From contig CAJPVJ010000005.1 of assembly GCA_905397405.1 (NCBI GenBank), forward strand, positions 62,001 to 126,000: DNA of 64,000 nucleotides, in the 5' to 3' direction. This DNA comes from Oppiella nova (lineage: Eukaryota; Arthropoda; Arachnida; Sarcoptiformes; Oppiidae). The notes under the pieces were generated by a model. The model was not told the origin of the DNA. It did no database searches and saw nothing but the letters and a program-made list of their open reading frames with translations. Made by a program: the position numbers and the translations under genes. This document shows positions 1 to 14,160 of the stretch, one piece after another (the first letter of the stretch is position 1; the number at the start of each line of letters is the position of its first letter).

Positions 1-806
1 CATAAAATGTTCATTATTGGGGAACATTTTGAGGTACTTTTCATTTAAATATTCAAATGTTTAATATTTTTATTTTAATTACCAAATCCTTGGTTTGAAA
101 TGAAATGCCCTTTATTTTTAGTTCGTGTGTTGAGTTGGCTAACCATAATGTATAGACTATAGTCACTATACAGAGATTATTTAGTGTAATATTTTTGTAG
201 TCGGAAATAAAATGGTTTTAATTTCGATTTATACACAAACTTATTGTTATTTCTCTCTCAAAAACACAACAACGAAGAGTACCACACAATATAAATGAAG
301 AAAATTATAAAAACTAAATTTTATACAAGAAATTACTCCTACGATAAGGCATTAAAAAATAAGAAAAATTAAATAAAAACATATTAAGAGCAGTTCGGCA
401 ACGAATGAATCGGTGTTTTGTATATAATATATATTAGCAGCAAAATATTCAACTGATTTATATGACGGTTCAGTATTTAGTTTATTGATAATACCACCCA
501 AAACAAGCCCTTTAATGGCGATAATGTAATTCAGGCATAATCTCAATATTTAGTTTCTTTTTTGAGATCCCTTTACAATTTATGACTCGGTTTTCAATTT
601 GAGACCAAAAGTATAGAAAATTATATAAATTTATTTATGCCTTAAAATAAACAACATTTTCAGTGAACGCTCGGTGAAGAGGATTCCTATTATATTGATA
701 AGGAATTTGGCTTTAAATTTATTGTCAATTCAATTCAGTTTAAGTATGGCTACAAATATTCCGAATGACTATAACTATTAAAAGGTCACCAAAAGTTTGC
801 GCTCAT

Positions 807-809
<3 letters not shown>

Positions 810-851
<42 letters not shown>
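810..851 (+). repeat. (GA)n array, 42 bp
   Basis: Uninterrupted; follows GCTCATATC. Confidence 0.97.
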
Positions 852-854
<3 letters not shown>

Positions 855-1118
855 CAAACAGCTTTCTAAATACTGATATTTACTGAAACAAGAAATTTAT
901 TAAACTTTAATTTTCTTTTATATTCCACTTTCGAATTGAAAGCCTCTTAAAAACTCTGTAAAACTTTTTTTCTTAATTTTATTTTTTGCCTTCAAATCAG
1001 TCGAGCGATTGGTTTATATAATGAACAGAAATATCTATAAATATAATGGAATTAAAAAATTAAAGTAAATTTTCGTGGCTTTTAATAAATCACGATTTGT
1101 TAAGACTATTATAATCTG

Positions 1119-1120
<2 letters not shown>

Positions 1121-1155
<35 letters not shown>
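1121..1155 (+). repeat. (CT)n array, 35 bp
   Basis: Uninterrupted; 300 bp from the GA array at 810 and in the opposite orientation. Confidence 0.97.
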
Positions 1156-1157
<2 letters not shown>

Positions 1158-2945
1158 CTTCTAATAGAAAGAATTCGATCCATTGGTCCGTCCGATCAAA
1201 ATCAGTAATCTTTCAGAAATTTTAAAGCTAAAAGAAACTACAAAAATATTTCTATACTATAATTGTATTTATTAGTGATTAATGGATCGCTCGTGTCTGT
1301 CGATCGTGAGGCCGATGACAATAAGTCAGCCATCGGTTGAATCACTGATCCCAACGCACAACAGACTCACCCCCTCTCCGCTCAATACTGCCGTACATTA
1401 GAAATATTTTTTTGATTATTACTAATAGATTATTGAAATAGTTGTGTGAATCGAATTGAATGATAAAAAAAAGACAAACCCATTATGAGTTCCCCTTATT
1501 GGGCATTAAGACATGATATGCGAAATGTAAAACTCAAAGGAATGGTGTGCTTTGTCTCATGTATTAAAAAGTTATTTAACTTTTCAGATAATTTATTTAT
1601 TCATCGATTGCCGGAATAAATATTTACAATAAATAATAAATTTTTGAGTTAATTTTTCTTATCAAAACAAAAGCCAACAAAATATTATATAATAAATAAC
1701 ACAGAATTTATGCAGTGATTTAACTGTTAGTTTAAAACTACATTCAAATGTCAATAACATCTCAAAACATCAAAACAACACTTCATAGGGAGAGGGATGA
1801 GAGTGTTTTTGCTATTAAATCAATAGTTTGAGTGCGAAATGTATGTAAACATGAATTTCTTCTGACAAATCGTTTTTAATGAGATTTATTGAGTGAATGA
1901 TTCATTGAATTGAGGAAAAAGCGTTTGCCTTTTATTTATACACCAGTTGTCAATCAAAGAATAGGCGTTCAAATCACTAAACCAGACAATTATCACATGA
2001 GAGGTGTTTAGAGAAAACGTTTGAATGCTATGTAATTAGCCCTTAAAGTAGTGCCTCGAGTCACAGCATACACACCACGCGTTTCTATCAATGAGTATAT
2101 TATTCAACATTTATGTGTATTGTAATTGTAATTGTAATCAAATTGTAATTTAACATAAGCCCCACACATATTTGTGCAAATTGTGACGATTGGCTCGGTA
2201 TGTAAATAATAATTATTCAATAAATGGGTCGTCAGTGAGATGTAAGGATTGAGTTTTAGTAAACTTAGTAAACAAGAATTTCCCAATTTTTATCGATTCA
2301 TAAATTCAAATGGACTGCACTGGTATGTTGCAAAAATAAGTGCATTAAACAAAAAGGATATGATTATTCAAACATATCATTCATTACGAGTCTCTCATAT
2401 CATAATAATTGCACATAAGATCTCTAAGATATAGATTCGGGGAAAAACCAATAAATTTCGAAACATATATACTATAAATATATATTATATTATGTTATAT
2501 ATTATAACATTAGTGTTGATTCATATTTATACCAATCATAAAGATTAGGCACAGAAATATGAATTCAAAAACTATTTTTATTTTATTTTTCCAATAAGTA
2601 TATAATTATATGAATGCATGTAATAAAGGCTATAAAAGGGCAATATTTATGGCGATTGTGATTGTGTTATCTGAAGCCAAATAATTGTGAGATCAAAGCA
2701 ATTGATCACATGATGAACAGCACTAATGCTTTTAATGCATTTGATTGGAAAGACATTAGCAGTGCTGTTGTGTCCGCTATTCTCACTACTCATCCCTTAT
2801 ATTATTCTTATATTTAGCTATTATTGCATTGAGATTGCATTCAATCGCATACAACATCATAACATAACTATTGCTTTCTATTGTGTTGCCGTTCATGAAG
2901 GCACTGGCATTAAGGGACTCACACTCACTCGCAAATCAATTGCAC

Positions 2946-2948
<3 letters not shown>

Positions 2949-2984
<36 letters not shown>
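2949..2984 (+). repeat. (GA)n array, 36 bp
   Basis: Uninterrupted, ending in GATGG. Confidence 0.97.
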
Positions 2985-2988
<4 letters not shown>

Positions 2989-3180
2989 AAGATAAAGATG
3001 AGAGAAGCGAATGGATAACAATGGCATTCATTACACGCCACTAAATAACGTCCATTAAATTTTTTAGTTATTTTTAAATCGCGGCCAACAAAATGATGAA
3101 TGAGATCGTAAAATAGTATATTAGACGTCTCTGTCGCTCCCCTCCCCTCCCTCCCTCTGACCCCCACTCCCTCCGCAATA

Positions 3181-3256
3181 CTCTCTCTCGCCGTAAGACT
3201 GTATTGAGTGAATGAGTGAGAGAATGGCACTCAAAGGCCAAACCAAAAGGCAATCA
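3181..3256 (-). repeat. Inverted copy of 4714-4789 abutting the gap
   Basis: All 76 bases up to the gap edge are the exact reverse complement of 4714-4789, including the start of the adjoining GA/CT run. Similarity ends on the left inside the CT tract at 3181. Confidence 0.93.
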
Positions 3257-3763
3257 NNNNNNNNNNNNNNNNNNNNNNNNNNNNNNNNNNNNNNNNNNNN
3301 NNNNNNNNNNNNNNNNNNNNNNNNNNNNNNNNNNNNNNNNNNNNNNNNNNNNNNNNNNNNNNNNNNNNNNNNNNNNNNNNNNNNNNNNNNNNNNNNNNNN
3401 NNNNNNNNNNNNNNNNNNNNNNNNNNNNNNNNNNNNNNNNNNNNNNNNNNNNNNNNNNNNNNNNNNNNNNNNNNNNNNNNNNNNNNNNNNNNNNNNNNNN
3501 NNNNNNNNNNNNNNNNNNNNNNNNNNNNNNNNNNNNNNNNNNNNNNNNNNNNNNNNNNNNNNNNNNNNNNNNNNNNNNNNNNNNNNNNNNNNNNNNNNNN
3601 NNNNNNNNNNNNNNNNNNNNNNNNNNNNNNNNNNNNNNNNNNNNNNNNNNNNNNNNNNNNNNNNNNNNNNNNNNNNNNNNNNNNNNNNNNNNNNNNNNNN
3701 NNNNNNNNNNNNNNNNNNNNNNNNNNNNNNNNNNNNNNNNNNNNNNNNNNNNNNNNNNNNNNN
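3257..3763. other. Assembly gap (507 N)
   Basis: Unsequenced. Open frames crossing it are meaningless. Both flanks reappear downstream (4714-4789 inverted, 4969-5188 direct), which makes the scaffolding here doubtful. Confidence 0.99.
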
Positions 3764-3983
3764 CAGTGCACAGAAATTCATTAACCTTATAATAAGTGAC
3801 ATTATTAGAGGAAAATATATATATAAATTTATATATTTATTCACTTATTCTCTACAGATATATGTTTAGAAATTACTTCACAATTAATAAAATACAAAGT
3901 GAAGTATAAAAATTAGATCACATGAAAAATAAAGTCCATAAAAAGCATTAAATGCAATAAATTTTAACTCTGATAACTCTCTC
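3764..3983 (+). repeat. Direct repeat, first copy (220 bp)
   Basis: Identical over 220 bases to 4969-5188 at a constant offset of 1205. It starts at the first base after the gap and ends in the (CT)n array, after which the copies diverge. Confidence 0.93.
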
Positions 3984-4003
3984 TCTCTCTCTCTCTCTCT
4001 CTC
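3977..4003 (+). repeat. (CT)n array, 27 bp
   Basis: Marks the right end of the 220-bp direct repeat copy. Confidence 0.97.
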
Positions 4004-4713
4004 CGCTTATATCCATTGCAATAGTATTTTATATTTCGATTCAGTTTTCTATTATTTAGTAAGTTAGAAAATTACAGACACTATGGCTATAGCACACCAA
4101 AGCGCACCTTTCGATTCCTATGCGATCTGTCTTTAAAAGGCATGACTTTGTATAGCATTGTATAACAGATAGAGTGAATACCTGACCGTATACTCAATAC
4201 ACTGAATATACAGTATATTTATACACTGTTAATAATGATGTTAACTTTGTTCATATAACTATGCTTACATATTATTATTGGTTGATAAGCAAAAGGAAAG
4301 CAAAAAAAGTTGTAAACTATATGAATGAATAGCTAATGCCTTATAATTCGTCAATTATAATGATAGAGCAATAGGCTATACGTGTAATACACTGCTTATG
4401 GTGTGTATTATGCATTAGATTATGAATTTGTTTGGCGATGTGTCTGAGCGGCTAATAACGACTGAATTGTTAGTTTAATGAGTGCTAAGAAAGCCGAGTA
4501 ACGCCTCATCGCTTCATTTGAGTTGTGTTTAGCATTTGCTTTCTGACGATACCAACAAAAACTGTTGTATAAAATGGTTAAAAAAGCGATTGAAGGCACA
4601 TATACTACATATGACTACACGGCTATTGCGTGCATCTTCTCCATCATCATCAGCGCCAGCGATTGAATGCCTGTGCGTTGTGTCCGGGCATCTGATAAGA
4701 CAGGCTTTTGATT

Positions 4714-4778
4714 TGATTGCCTTTTGGTTTGGCCTTTGAGTGCCATTCTCTCACTCATTCACTCAATACAGTCTTACG

Positions 4779-4789
<11 letters not shown>
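4714..4789 (+). repeat. Partner of the inverted repeat at 3181-3256
   Basis: Starts TGATTGCCTTTTGGTTTGGC and runs through CAATACAGTCTTACGGCG into the (GA)n array at 4781-4816. Identical to the reverse complement of the left flank of the gap. Confidence 0.93.

Positions 4790-4816
<27 letters not shown>
4781..4816 (+). repeat. (GA)n array, 36 bp
   Basis: Marks the right end of the 76-bp inverted repeat copy. Confidence 0.97.
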
Positions 4817-4819
<3 letters not shown>

Positions 4820-4968
4820 AAAGAGAAAACAATTAAATTAAAGCAATAAAATTGTTTTTTGTAATGTTGTGTATGTTGTACGAGAGCTGGTGTTTAGTTT
4901 TGACTTAAGTTTATTATACGATTATTATTATTATTTTAATTGGTTAGAGTGTTAGCAAAAAAGGGAAA

Positions 4969-5188
4969 CAGTGCACAGAAATTCATTAACCTTATAATAA
5001 GTGACATTATTAGAGGAAAATATATATATAAATTTATATATTTATTCACTTATTCTCTACAGATATATGTTTAGAAATTACTTCACAATTAATAAAATAC
5101 AAAGTGAAGTATAAAAATTAGATCACATGAAAAATAAAGTCCATAAAAAGCATTAAATGCAATAAATTTTAACTCTGATAACTCTCTC
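4969..5188 (+). repeat. Direct repeat, second copy (220 bp)
   Basis: Partner of 3764-3983. Here the CT tract is only CTCTCTC before unrelated sequence begins, whereas the first copy has a long array. Confidence 0.93.
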
Positions 5189-8100
5189 GAATGGTTGGCA
5201 ATAAAAATGAGTACATTATATGAAAAATTGACAGTTTAGTGAAGCATACGGTTCCGTGAGATAGTCATTGGGCTGCCGGTGCACTCGCTAATAGACACAC
5301 ATACATACCGATAGCCAATACATACTAATACACCGACACCCGTAGCTTTTATGTAAAGCAATCGCCTAAATATTTTATTACTTTAAGTCTCCAAATGTTT
5401 TATTAAATGAGGAATTCTTTGCCACAAACTCACAACTGGTACACACCGTGCGTTTGTACGCCTGCATACACTGTACTGTTTATATACAGGTATATACTGT
5501 GTTAAGAATAGCATCAGAATATATTATGCAATATACAAGCTATCGGTGCCCAACGCCAGGGCAACACCAGCTCTCCGATAAAAAATAGCATAAATCGTAT
5601 GCAAAATCATGACAGCCATCATCAATATTCAGCCATTGCTTTAATACTTTGATGAATTATATAATCATTTATTACTAATTATCTCTAAGATCCGGCTTTT
5701 ATATTGAATACAAGGCTTCAAATATATCAATGAATTTTTCAACTAAAATAAGCGAATCTATCTATCAATATATAAAAGCCATTATTATTACAGGCATTCA
5801 ATTTATTATTATTAATATTATTAATATATTATTATAGCCTCACTCTAAACAATTAAATTTTCATATATTCAACAATATTAACAGCACTTCATGTCTCATA
5901 AGTTATATTATGGGCACCGGTAGGTCGTGAGCATATTGTACGCTAAAATAAAACAAGAGCTCATACTTTCACTCCGAATCCACTCCCCATCCCTTTCCAG
6001 TCCCTTCTCTTTCATAACTCTAGCGTTTCTGCCCTTAAATTCATAAACAAATTTCTAGTTTTCTTGCTTTTGTTACTCGTATCAGGATAACTAAAGTTAA
6101 TATAAGTTTTGGGAATTTATGTGATTTTATAGGAATTAATAAGAAAGCAACAAAAAATCATATATAAAGTTGGAGTTTATCATAGTTTTCGCACTCGATT
6201 TATGAAATAAAATCAAAATTAATTATTTTTTCTCTCATTCTGTGTGTGTTAGCAAATAAAGTGTGAGTGCAATGCAAAACAAGTTATGATTAAATCATTT
6301 TATATATCATCAAAGTTTTTTTGGAGAGAGAAAAAAGTTTATTTTTCGGCGAATTCAACAACAAAAACACAAAACTTTGAAAATAAAGAGACAAATTAAA
6401 ATATATATGAAATAATTTCGCATTTAATTGCTAAGTAATTTGATTGGCAATAAAATTAGTCATTATTTACAATATTTATGTTCAAAACTTATATTTAGTG
6501 CTTAACGATCAGAGAAATAGTTATTTTATGATTATATCCTTTAAGGAGTTATTCAACAGACATAAAAAATACAAGCAATGATTGTCTCATAACTCACCGG
6601 TTTTTTGCCCACAAATATATTTCTTATATATATATTCGGTCAACAAATTAGTTTATAATATCTTCATTCGCGTCAATGGCTTTTGGTGTTATTAACGGCA
6701 GAGGAAAATGTTTTAATCAAAAACAATCAAAAGCCAATTGTATGGAAACGAATGCACCTTTCGTTTAGTGTTATGTTTTTTAAAGAGTTTGCTTTCAAAG
6801 TCTAATTTTATGGCTTTAAACGGCAATCAAATGTTATTTTCACTCAAACGGTACATTCAATCTTCATCTGTCGGTCCACTTTGCTTATTGAACGCACAGT
6901 TTATCGCAAATAATCGTAATGTCTGTTAAAGATTTTGGCCGAAAAGGAGCCAAAATTCTGTTTCTCTCCTTTTTTTCTCTCTCATAAACGAGTCTTCAAT
7001 AAACTTCTCTGAAAGTCACGATTAAGAGATGATATAATATATAAACACAGATTGAATGGTATGAGTGAATGAGAATATAATTCAAATATCAAATAATTGT
7101 GTATTTGTTTTATTTTGGTCGAAGAGGAGGTTCACTGAATTTTGATAATAATAATAGTCAGCCGTAATAACAATGCAATTATATGTGCAGTGATATGAAT
7201 GATGACATATCATTGATTCAAACGAATAAACATATTAAAGACGTGACTATAGAGAGTAGGCTATGATTAAGATCACACATCAAATAGAGTTTAACTCATA
7301 TAACAACTGATATCATAAAAAAAAAGTTATTTGAATTTATTTATAATAATAATATTATTATTATAGAGATTTTTCTTTCTTTTTATTCCCTTTCTCTCTC
7401 TCTTTTACTGTCTCCTCACTCTTCTCTCCCTTTTCAGCGCTTTTTTATTAGATTTGAGTGAAACTGAAGACACGGAGAGCCCGACCAACAAAACCAACAA
7501 ATATAATGATAAGTGAATCAGAAAACAGCATCAATTATATACGCGATGCATAACTATTTAATAAATACAGTATATTTGCATCACATATGAGATACAGTTA
7601 TATGTGTGGGAGAGAGTGAGTGAGAGTAGAGATGCGAGTTTGCATTGAGTAGTGAATAGAGAACTAAAATGTTAGACAAAGTGTTTAAAAAGTTTTTTTG
7701 CCGGAGAGACACACAACGCATACATACTATACTGCGGAGTCATATACTGTGGTATTTGTATGATTATTAGAGTATAGTATAGACCCGTTTGTGATAGTGT
7801 TTGTGCTCAAGAGTTTTTGAGATGTTGTTTGCGATGTCTAACCGATATCTAAAACGGTATGCCCTGTGCTCTGCGATGGCATAGTTGTGCGCAAATACCA
7901 TACCGACCGAAGACTATTGGTTAGGTTTAGGTGCGACAAACGTTTCACTCAGATATGATAGTCCAACCAAGCAATGCATTCTCATATATCATATTAATAA
8001 TCATAACACTATTGTAAATACTATTAAACAATACTGTATATAAGTATACAAGTATACAGTATGTGTATAAAATCATAAAAAATGAATGCCATTTGAAAAT

Positions 8101-8680
8101 AAAAGTCAATTCTGTAGAGGAATTTGGTTTTCAATTCAAACAATTGCTTCTTATTTAGTGATATTCTGTGGCATAAAATGTGAATCAATTTCGATGGCCA
8201 TTAGATTAAGTCTATTATAGAATTGGCATAAAATTTAGTAGTTTTTCCTTTTGGTGGCCACTATTGTGGCGCTATTTTATCGCCAAAATTGGAGATATTT
8301 TTTATTTTGATGGCAATAATCAGAGACGTGACCGACGGCTCTCAGTGCCGATAATAGCCTTCAATGCACTCAATTGGCTGAACATTATATTGAAAACATA
8401 ACACAACTCGTCATTGTTTTTGATAAATATATATTTATTACCCAAACGCACATTTAATGCAATTTCGTGGGCATCGCATTCAAACATATCATAATATGAT
8501 TGCAAATCGAGAATACATTTCTTTATAGCCGGCGCTCACACACTATAATAACTTATGGCTATTGTCCTTGAGTTGAGTGAGCGATCAGTATTAGCATAGA
8601 AAACAATCGCACATTCTTTGGGCACAGCTCTCAACCATCATATACTAGTGTACAGTACATCCATACAGCCAGTCCTCCAG

Positions 8681-8682
<2 letters not shown>

Positions 8683-8719
<37 letters not shown>
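8683..8719 (+). repeat. (CT)n array, 37 bp
   Basis: Uninterrupted. It creates serine-leucine and arginine-glutamate frames on the two strands that are not genes. Confidence 0.97.
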
Positions 8720-8722
<3 letters not shown>

Positions 8723-9667
8723 ATAAGATGTTTAAAAGGAGTGCAACAAAAGTGCGATTCTATAGAAATCCGGTCACGAGAGAGGCGGCGATCAGATATA
8801 AGGCAACGATTCCTCTCGAATACCATTAATAGCCCATCTCTTCGGCATAAAAATCATTGACTGCCATAAAAAGTGTATAAATATATTCCGATAATAACCC
8901 GAAATATTAACACAATGTATACAATACTTAATATCATATTTACAATAGATTTATATTCTAATGTTATTTTTGTACACAATTTGATTCCAACCCTCGATTC
9001 AGATTCTATTGGCATTAATGTGAAGAATATAATGAGAAATAAGTGTATTATATGTGGAAATAAGTTATAAAATAGTAATAAGAGTTGAGGCAGTATTGGA
9101 CGCCAGTGTTCGCCCACATCTCGAAACATTAGTTTTATTTATACTGAATATAGAGTACAACTGTTATAATGATTATTGTGAGGAATAATCATTGACTAAA
9201 TGGCTTAAAGTGTGAATGCGTGCTGAGATGGTTGTGCGATGGCATGTCTATTCCTAACCATACTATGCCTGTGTTAGCACTGGTCTGGCGCTGACACTGC
9301 TCTCTCCCTCCCTTCCCCATCACTGCACCGACACATCCCGTAAGATATTTATCGGACATTTCCCTCATTTGGATTTCATTTTTTGTCATTAAAAATCAGA
9401 ATTGCTTTCAAACAACAAGAATATATTGTGTTTGCAATACATATAACTATAAACTAACAATAAATTGAATTGAATATAATAGCAGATAATATAGTCTTTG
9501 AGTGTTTCCTAATCATTCACTCTGTCGGTGATTGCGTGCTGTGGTGTCGGCGCTCACTGACCGGTGCCAACCAATCCAATGAGTCGAATGAATGGCAAAA
9601 ATTGTTAATACAATTCACAGATTAGAGAGGAAACGACTAATAACAGGTCGACAAACATCAGCTACAC

Positions 9668-9671
<4 letters not shown>

Positions 9672-9707
<36 letters not shown>
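9672..9707 (+). repeat. (CT)n array, 36 bp
   Basis: First of a close pair; the second lies 123 bp further on. Confidence 0.97.
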
Positions 9708-9710
<3 letters not shown>

Positions 9711-9830
9711 TAATCGAACCCTTCGTTCTTTAAGACTCTTGACTGTCGGACAGACAGTTCACGCAAAACACTATTCCTTAATATCTCCGAGCATTTCCGG
9801 CCTTAAAATTAAAATCATGTCCTCTTTAGC

Positions 9831-9852
9831 TCTCTCTCTCTCTCTCTCTCTC
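9831..9852 (+). repeat. (CT)n array, 22 bp
   Basis: Second of the pair. It runs into TCCCGCAG, which resembles a plus-strand acceptor, but no exon follows. Confidence 0.97.
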
Positions 9853-12800
9853 CCGCAGTTTAAATAGAGATGAGCTAACAATCAATTATAGCCATCAATG
9901 GCGACCATAATTAGCACATATGGGTTAAAGACACACAAATATCATGGCATTATATTTATAATACACTATAAAAAGTCTTCAAATTTTAATACAGTCACGA
10001 TATAATTGTTTGTTTCAATAGTTTAATACATAAAACTTTTCGTAACAAAAGAATAGAACTTTTATTTATTATCTGTTATCACATGTCAGCCCTCTTTTAG
10101 ATTTGCAATTTTATTTTCTAATTGTAATTAAACTGATTTTTATTTCTAAAATATTATATGTATATTTTTAAGTACAATATAAATTTATTTTAAATAAAAA
10201 TCTAAATGATTCCCAAAATAAAATAAAAATAAGTAATTTCTAAAAGATATAGAGTTATCGTAATATTATTAGGACGTTATCAGATTTTTGTCTAAAATTT
10301 TTTATAAATTGGAAGCAATTTTGTAAAACATATATATTTTTGCCCTAATATTTACGATTATTTAAGGAATTGAAGTTTTCTAATGAAAAAATTAAATAAT
10401 AATTAATCTTAATTCTCGTTCACTTTCTTATCGGCAATTCGTAGTAATTTATTTTGGGGTATCCAATATCTAATATATACATAAATCCAGTGATCAGTTA
10501 ACAGAGTAAACCGTCAAAAACCAGAGCAAAGGGAAACGCAAAGAAAAAACAAATTTATTTAAAATTAAATTAACACACAATCCGTTACACAACACATGGG
10601 ATGAAATTAAAAAAACAAGTTCAGAGTAAAATGCAAATTTACTTTGATACTATTTTATATAAATTATAATTATTTGTGAATCAGAGAAACAATGATACAG
10701 ATTAAGTATGAGAGAGAGGGTGAGAGAGAGAATAGTTTATTATTTTTAGCAATCTATCTGTTAATTTTGTATATAAATTAGGACTCCAAAAAGTAGTTGA
10801 GAATCAATTACTTTCTTAAATTAAACGTTTCGTATATTAATTTAGCAAATTATAAGTTAAGGACTGAACTCTTCAAGTGCCCCATAAATTGTATGCAAAA
10901 AACAAGAATTATATGATATATAAATAAAGTGAACGGCAATGATATGAAACATAATCATTATTATGTAATTATAATTGTATGTATACTTGAGCTGCGAGTG
11001 GAGTAGTATTCACTTAACCAGAGCCTACCCCTAACCTGACAAACATGACTGTAGTGGTGGAGAAACATAAGAAATGATTTCAATATAACCTAATAAACTG
11101 ATGTGAGAGAATTTTTTGGCTCAATTTCAATGATATTATATGCAATTATAAACTCATTTTTGAAGTACATCACCATTTCTATACACAACAGCATCCCTTC
11201 CCTTAGCCTTTATATACGGTTAGAGTAATGTGTTATAAAAGAATTTCTCTGTTATTATGTTTATATATAATATACACCGCAATGAAGACATTAATGTTGG
11301 CATTAAAACCAATACAATATCACTAATCATTTTCATTTAACTTCTTCTGCTCATCAACTTTTAGATTATATCCCAAAACACATCAAAACTTCAGAATATT
11401 CCGCACAACAACAAAAAAGACAACTTTTTTTTATTCAATTTAAACTTTTTACATCGATTTAATTTCGATATTATTTTTATGATTGCATTATAAATAATGT
11501 TTAAATAAAAAGAATTTGTTGCTAATGTGAAATAAAACTAATAATAATAAATGCTTTAAATATAGAGATACTAAATAACTTTAGCTGAAAATAATTAATT
11601 TCTGACTCAAATCCTTTATATCTTAAAAAAGAAAAATTACTCTTTTCTTGTATTATACTGTATATAAAAAACTATAAAAAAGACTTTTTTTTAATAGCAT
11701 TGGGAGATATGCCATAGAATTAGCGTTTCATACCATCAATACTTAAGGCACAAGACTATAAGGAGAGGTGCAATAGTTGGGTTGAGGTTTTTCTGTGGTT
11801 TTATCGATGATGTTAAGCAAAAATTGATATTAAATTCAATGCTTAAATATATCTTAATATTGTGCATATCGTGAGTATAGAGAGCGAGGGGTTAAGAACA
11901 TGATATTATAATAGTGTGATTCGGCGATCAAAAAATCCATTAATAACAGCATTCCTTCACATGAACTGCGAGAGAGAGAGAGAGAGAGAACTCAATATCG
12001 GATTTGTGTAGCAAACGAGCAAATAAATTATATGAGGCCATCAGATCATTAGCCCTGAGCTGTGAGCGCCGTACGAAAAAAAGTGAAGCATAAGTCACCC
12101 ACTATGACGACTACTCAAGAGTTTTAATAAACGCATATATAATAGGGTTTTTTGTGGCGAAGGGATGCGAGAGAAGAGCAAAACTGGAGGAGAAATACGG
12201 GAAGCGATGCAACGATTTGCTTAAATATATGCCTTTCGGCTGTATTGCAAAGCCATTCACTGTTCGATACGTACATTATATATGAATACCTAATGTGTTA
12301 TAAATACGGTATAAGTTATATAACTCTAACATAAAGTCCCATCAAAAGCCATATATAACTTGAGCGACACTTGTGTGTCTCATATCAGTTACACCGATAT
12401 CCCGATGCTCTTCGCGATTGGCTTTCGTTGGGAAAGGCATGTGATTGTCAATCGCTATTACTATTCCTTATCATTTGGTCTCAATCTTTGGCTTTGAGGC
12501 GGTTTTTAGTGGAGAGAAAAATTCGCAAATCATGTCTAATGACTAAAATGACTCGAAAAGTCAAGAATCCGAATAACTTTATCCATAAGAAGACATTACT
12601 GGCACTCATATGAGAGATGGAGGGGAACAGTAAATGAGAGGGGGAGGGAAGTGGAGACAAATATGCAGTGCAAAGGCATACAACTCTATCCTTAATCTAT
12701 TGCTCCGTTACATCAATTAATGTTGAGCTCAACTCCATTGAGTTCATCAAACATTACATTATATTATATTTAGTTAAATAATATCGAGTAATACGGAGGA

Positions 12801-14122
12801 TGAGTGGTGTGTGCGATGGGTAAGGGATGCTTTATAAGCACTGGTATGGCTGTATGGCTGTGTGGATGGTATGGCATCGCAACTGTCGCCAATCCATCAC
12901 TCGCTTGTCTTTGAGCAAAACCAACACAAAGTCAGTGCAATAGAGCAGTTCATAACAGGGCCCGCAATCATCATTACTTGGTTTCGCACAGTTTCTCATC
13001 TGTGCTCCCCTTCCCAAACAGACAGACTAACTCATAGCCATATTGACATGACTGCCATAACCGCCATAACCCGTACCATTAAGTGCTTCAATGCTCTCAA
13101 TTCCTTTCCCGAAGTGTATGTTTTTTATTATTATTTTTCTTAATATAATATATTATTTTATTTTCGAAGTTTGACCCAAAGGTCAAACATAAATGAATCT
13201 TATTTTTATAAATCAATTTGCGATTAAATCAAATTTTTTGGCGCAGTACTTATGAGTCTGGTATGGTATGTGTGGTGCGAGTACTTTATGGGCTCTGTTT
13301 TTATCGCTTTATCATTAGATTAGAGATTTTTGTGAAGAAATAATAAAAATATAATTTTCACAGACGAAGGAATCGAATGAAACAAATTAAAGGAATGAAA
13401 AATAAATAACAAATTTTATAATAAGCAACAAAATCAATAATACTTTGTTTAACATTGATTGTGTGAACCCCAACACTGAGTGTTTGATGCCTTTTCCGTA
13501 AGAGGAATGGAAAATAAATAGCAAATAAAAAGCAAAGAAAAGCCGTTATTATTGAGAAAAAGGAAACGATTAGAAGTGGAAGAATCAAGTGATCAGATGA
13601 GAGCGTCAGCGCTCAAGACATTAGTCATTATTAAAGCTATATATATAATGTGTAATCTTATGGCAAAAACCAATTTTTAAAAATAGTGATAAACAGACAA
13701 AATGTATGTCTGTTTTGGCACAAGTGATGTGTCATTTGGTGTTCGCATCACTTCATCTCAAACGACAATCACTACTAAAGAGAGGAGTCTATTGTAATGC
13801 ACTTAAAGACGGGACACTTTAGATGCGAGACAAATGGCTTTTTGTTTGGCGTATACTTCGTTACAGAGTTATAGATTTCTTATTGACACAAATTCCCGGC
13901 ATATGCTGTGATACTGAATAAATGGCTACCAGAATATTAATTCAATAAAAAGTTATTCAATTTTAAAAAGTGTGAGCTCTTTATCGTATTAAAGACTCTG
14001 AGGGGACAGTGAGATGGGAAATATGGTGACCAACTTTCCACTCGCTGTCATTAACTCATACTTACGAGACATTTGCAGACAAATTGTTTGGTCTTACGGC
14101 TTATACACACACTTCACTCAGT

Positions 14123-14125
<3 letters not shown>

Positions 14126-14157
<32 letters not shown>
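14126..14157 (+). repeat. (GA)n array, 32 bp
   Basis: Uninterrupted; a shorter irregular GA stretch follows at about 14170-14200. Confidence 0.97.

Positions 14158-14160
<3 letters not shown>

Noticed and set aside
3121-3869. Four long open frames across the N stretch
   Set aside because: They are open only because the gap contains no called stops.
3764-5188. The two identical 220-bp direct repeats as terminal repeats of a retroelement
   Set aside because: No retroelement coding, primer site or polypurine tract lies between them. The first copy begins at an assembly gap and the inverted flank points to a structural or assembly cause.
8320-8527. Minus-strand frame of about 69 codons with a protein-like look (ILDLQSYYDMFECDAHEIAL)
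   Set aside because: No supported acceptor or donor with matching phase, no methionine start near the opening, no recognised family. Probably chance.
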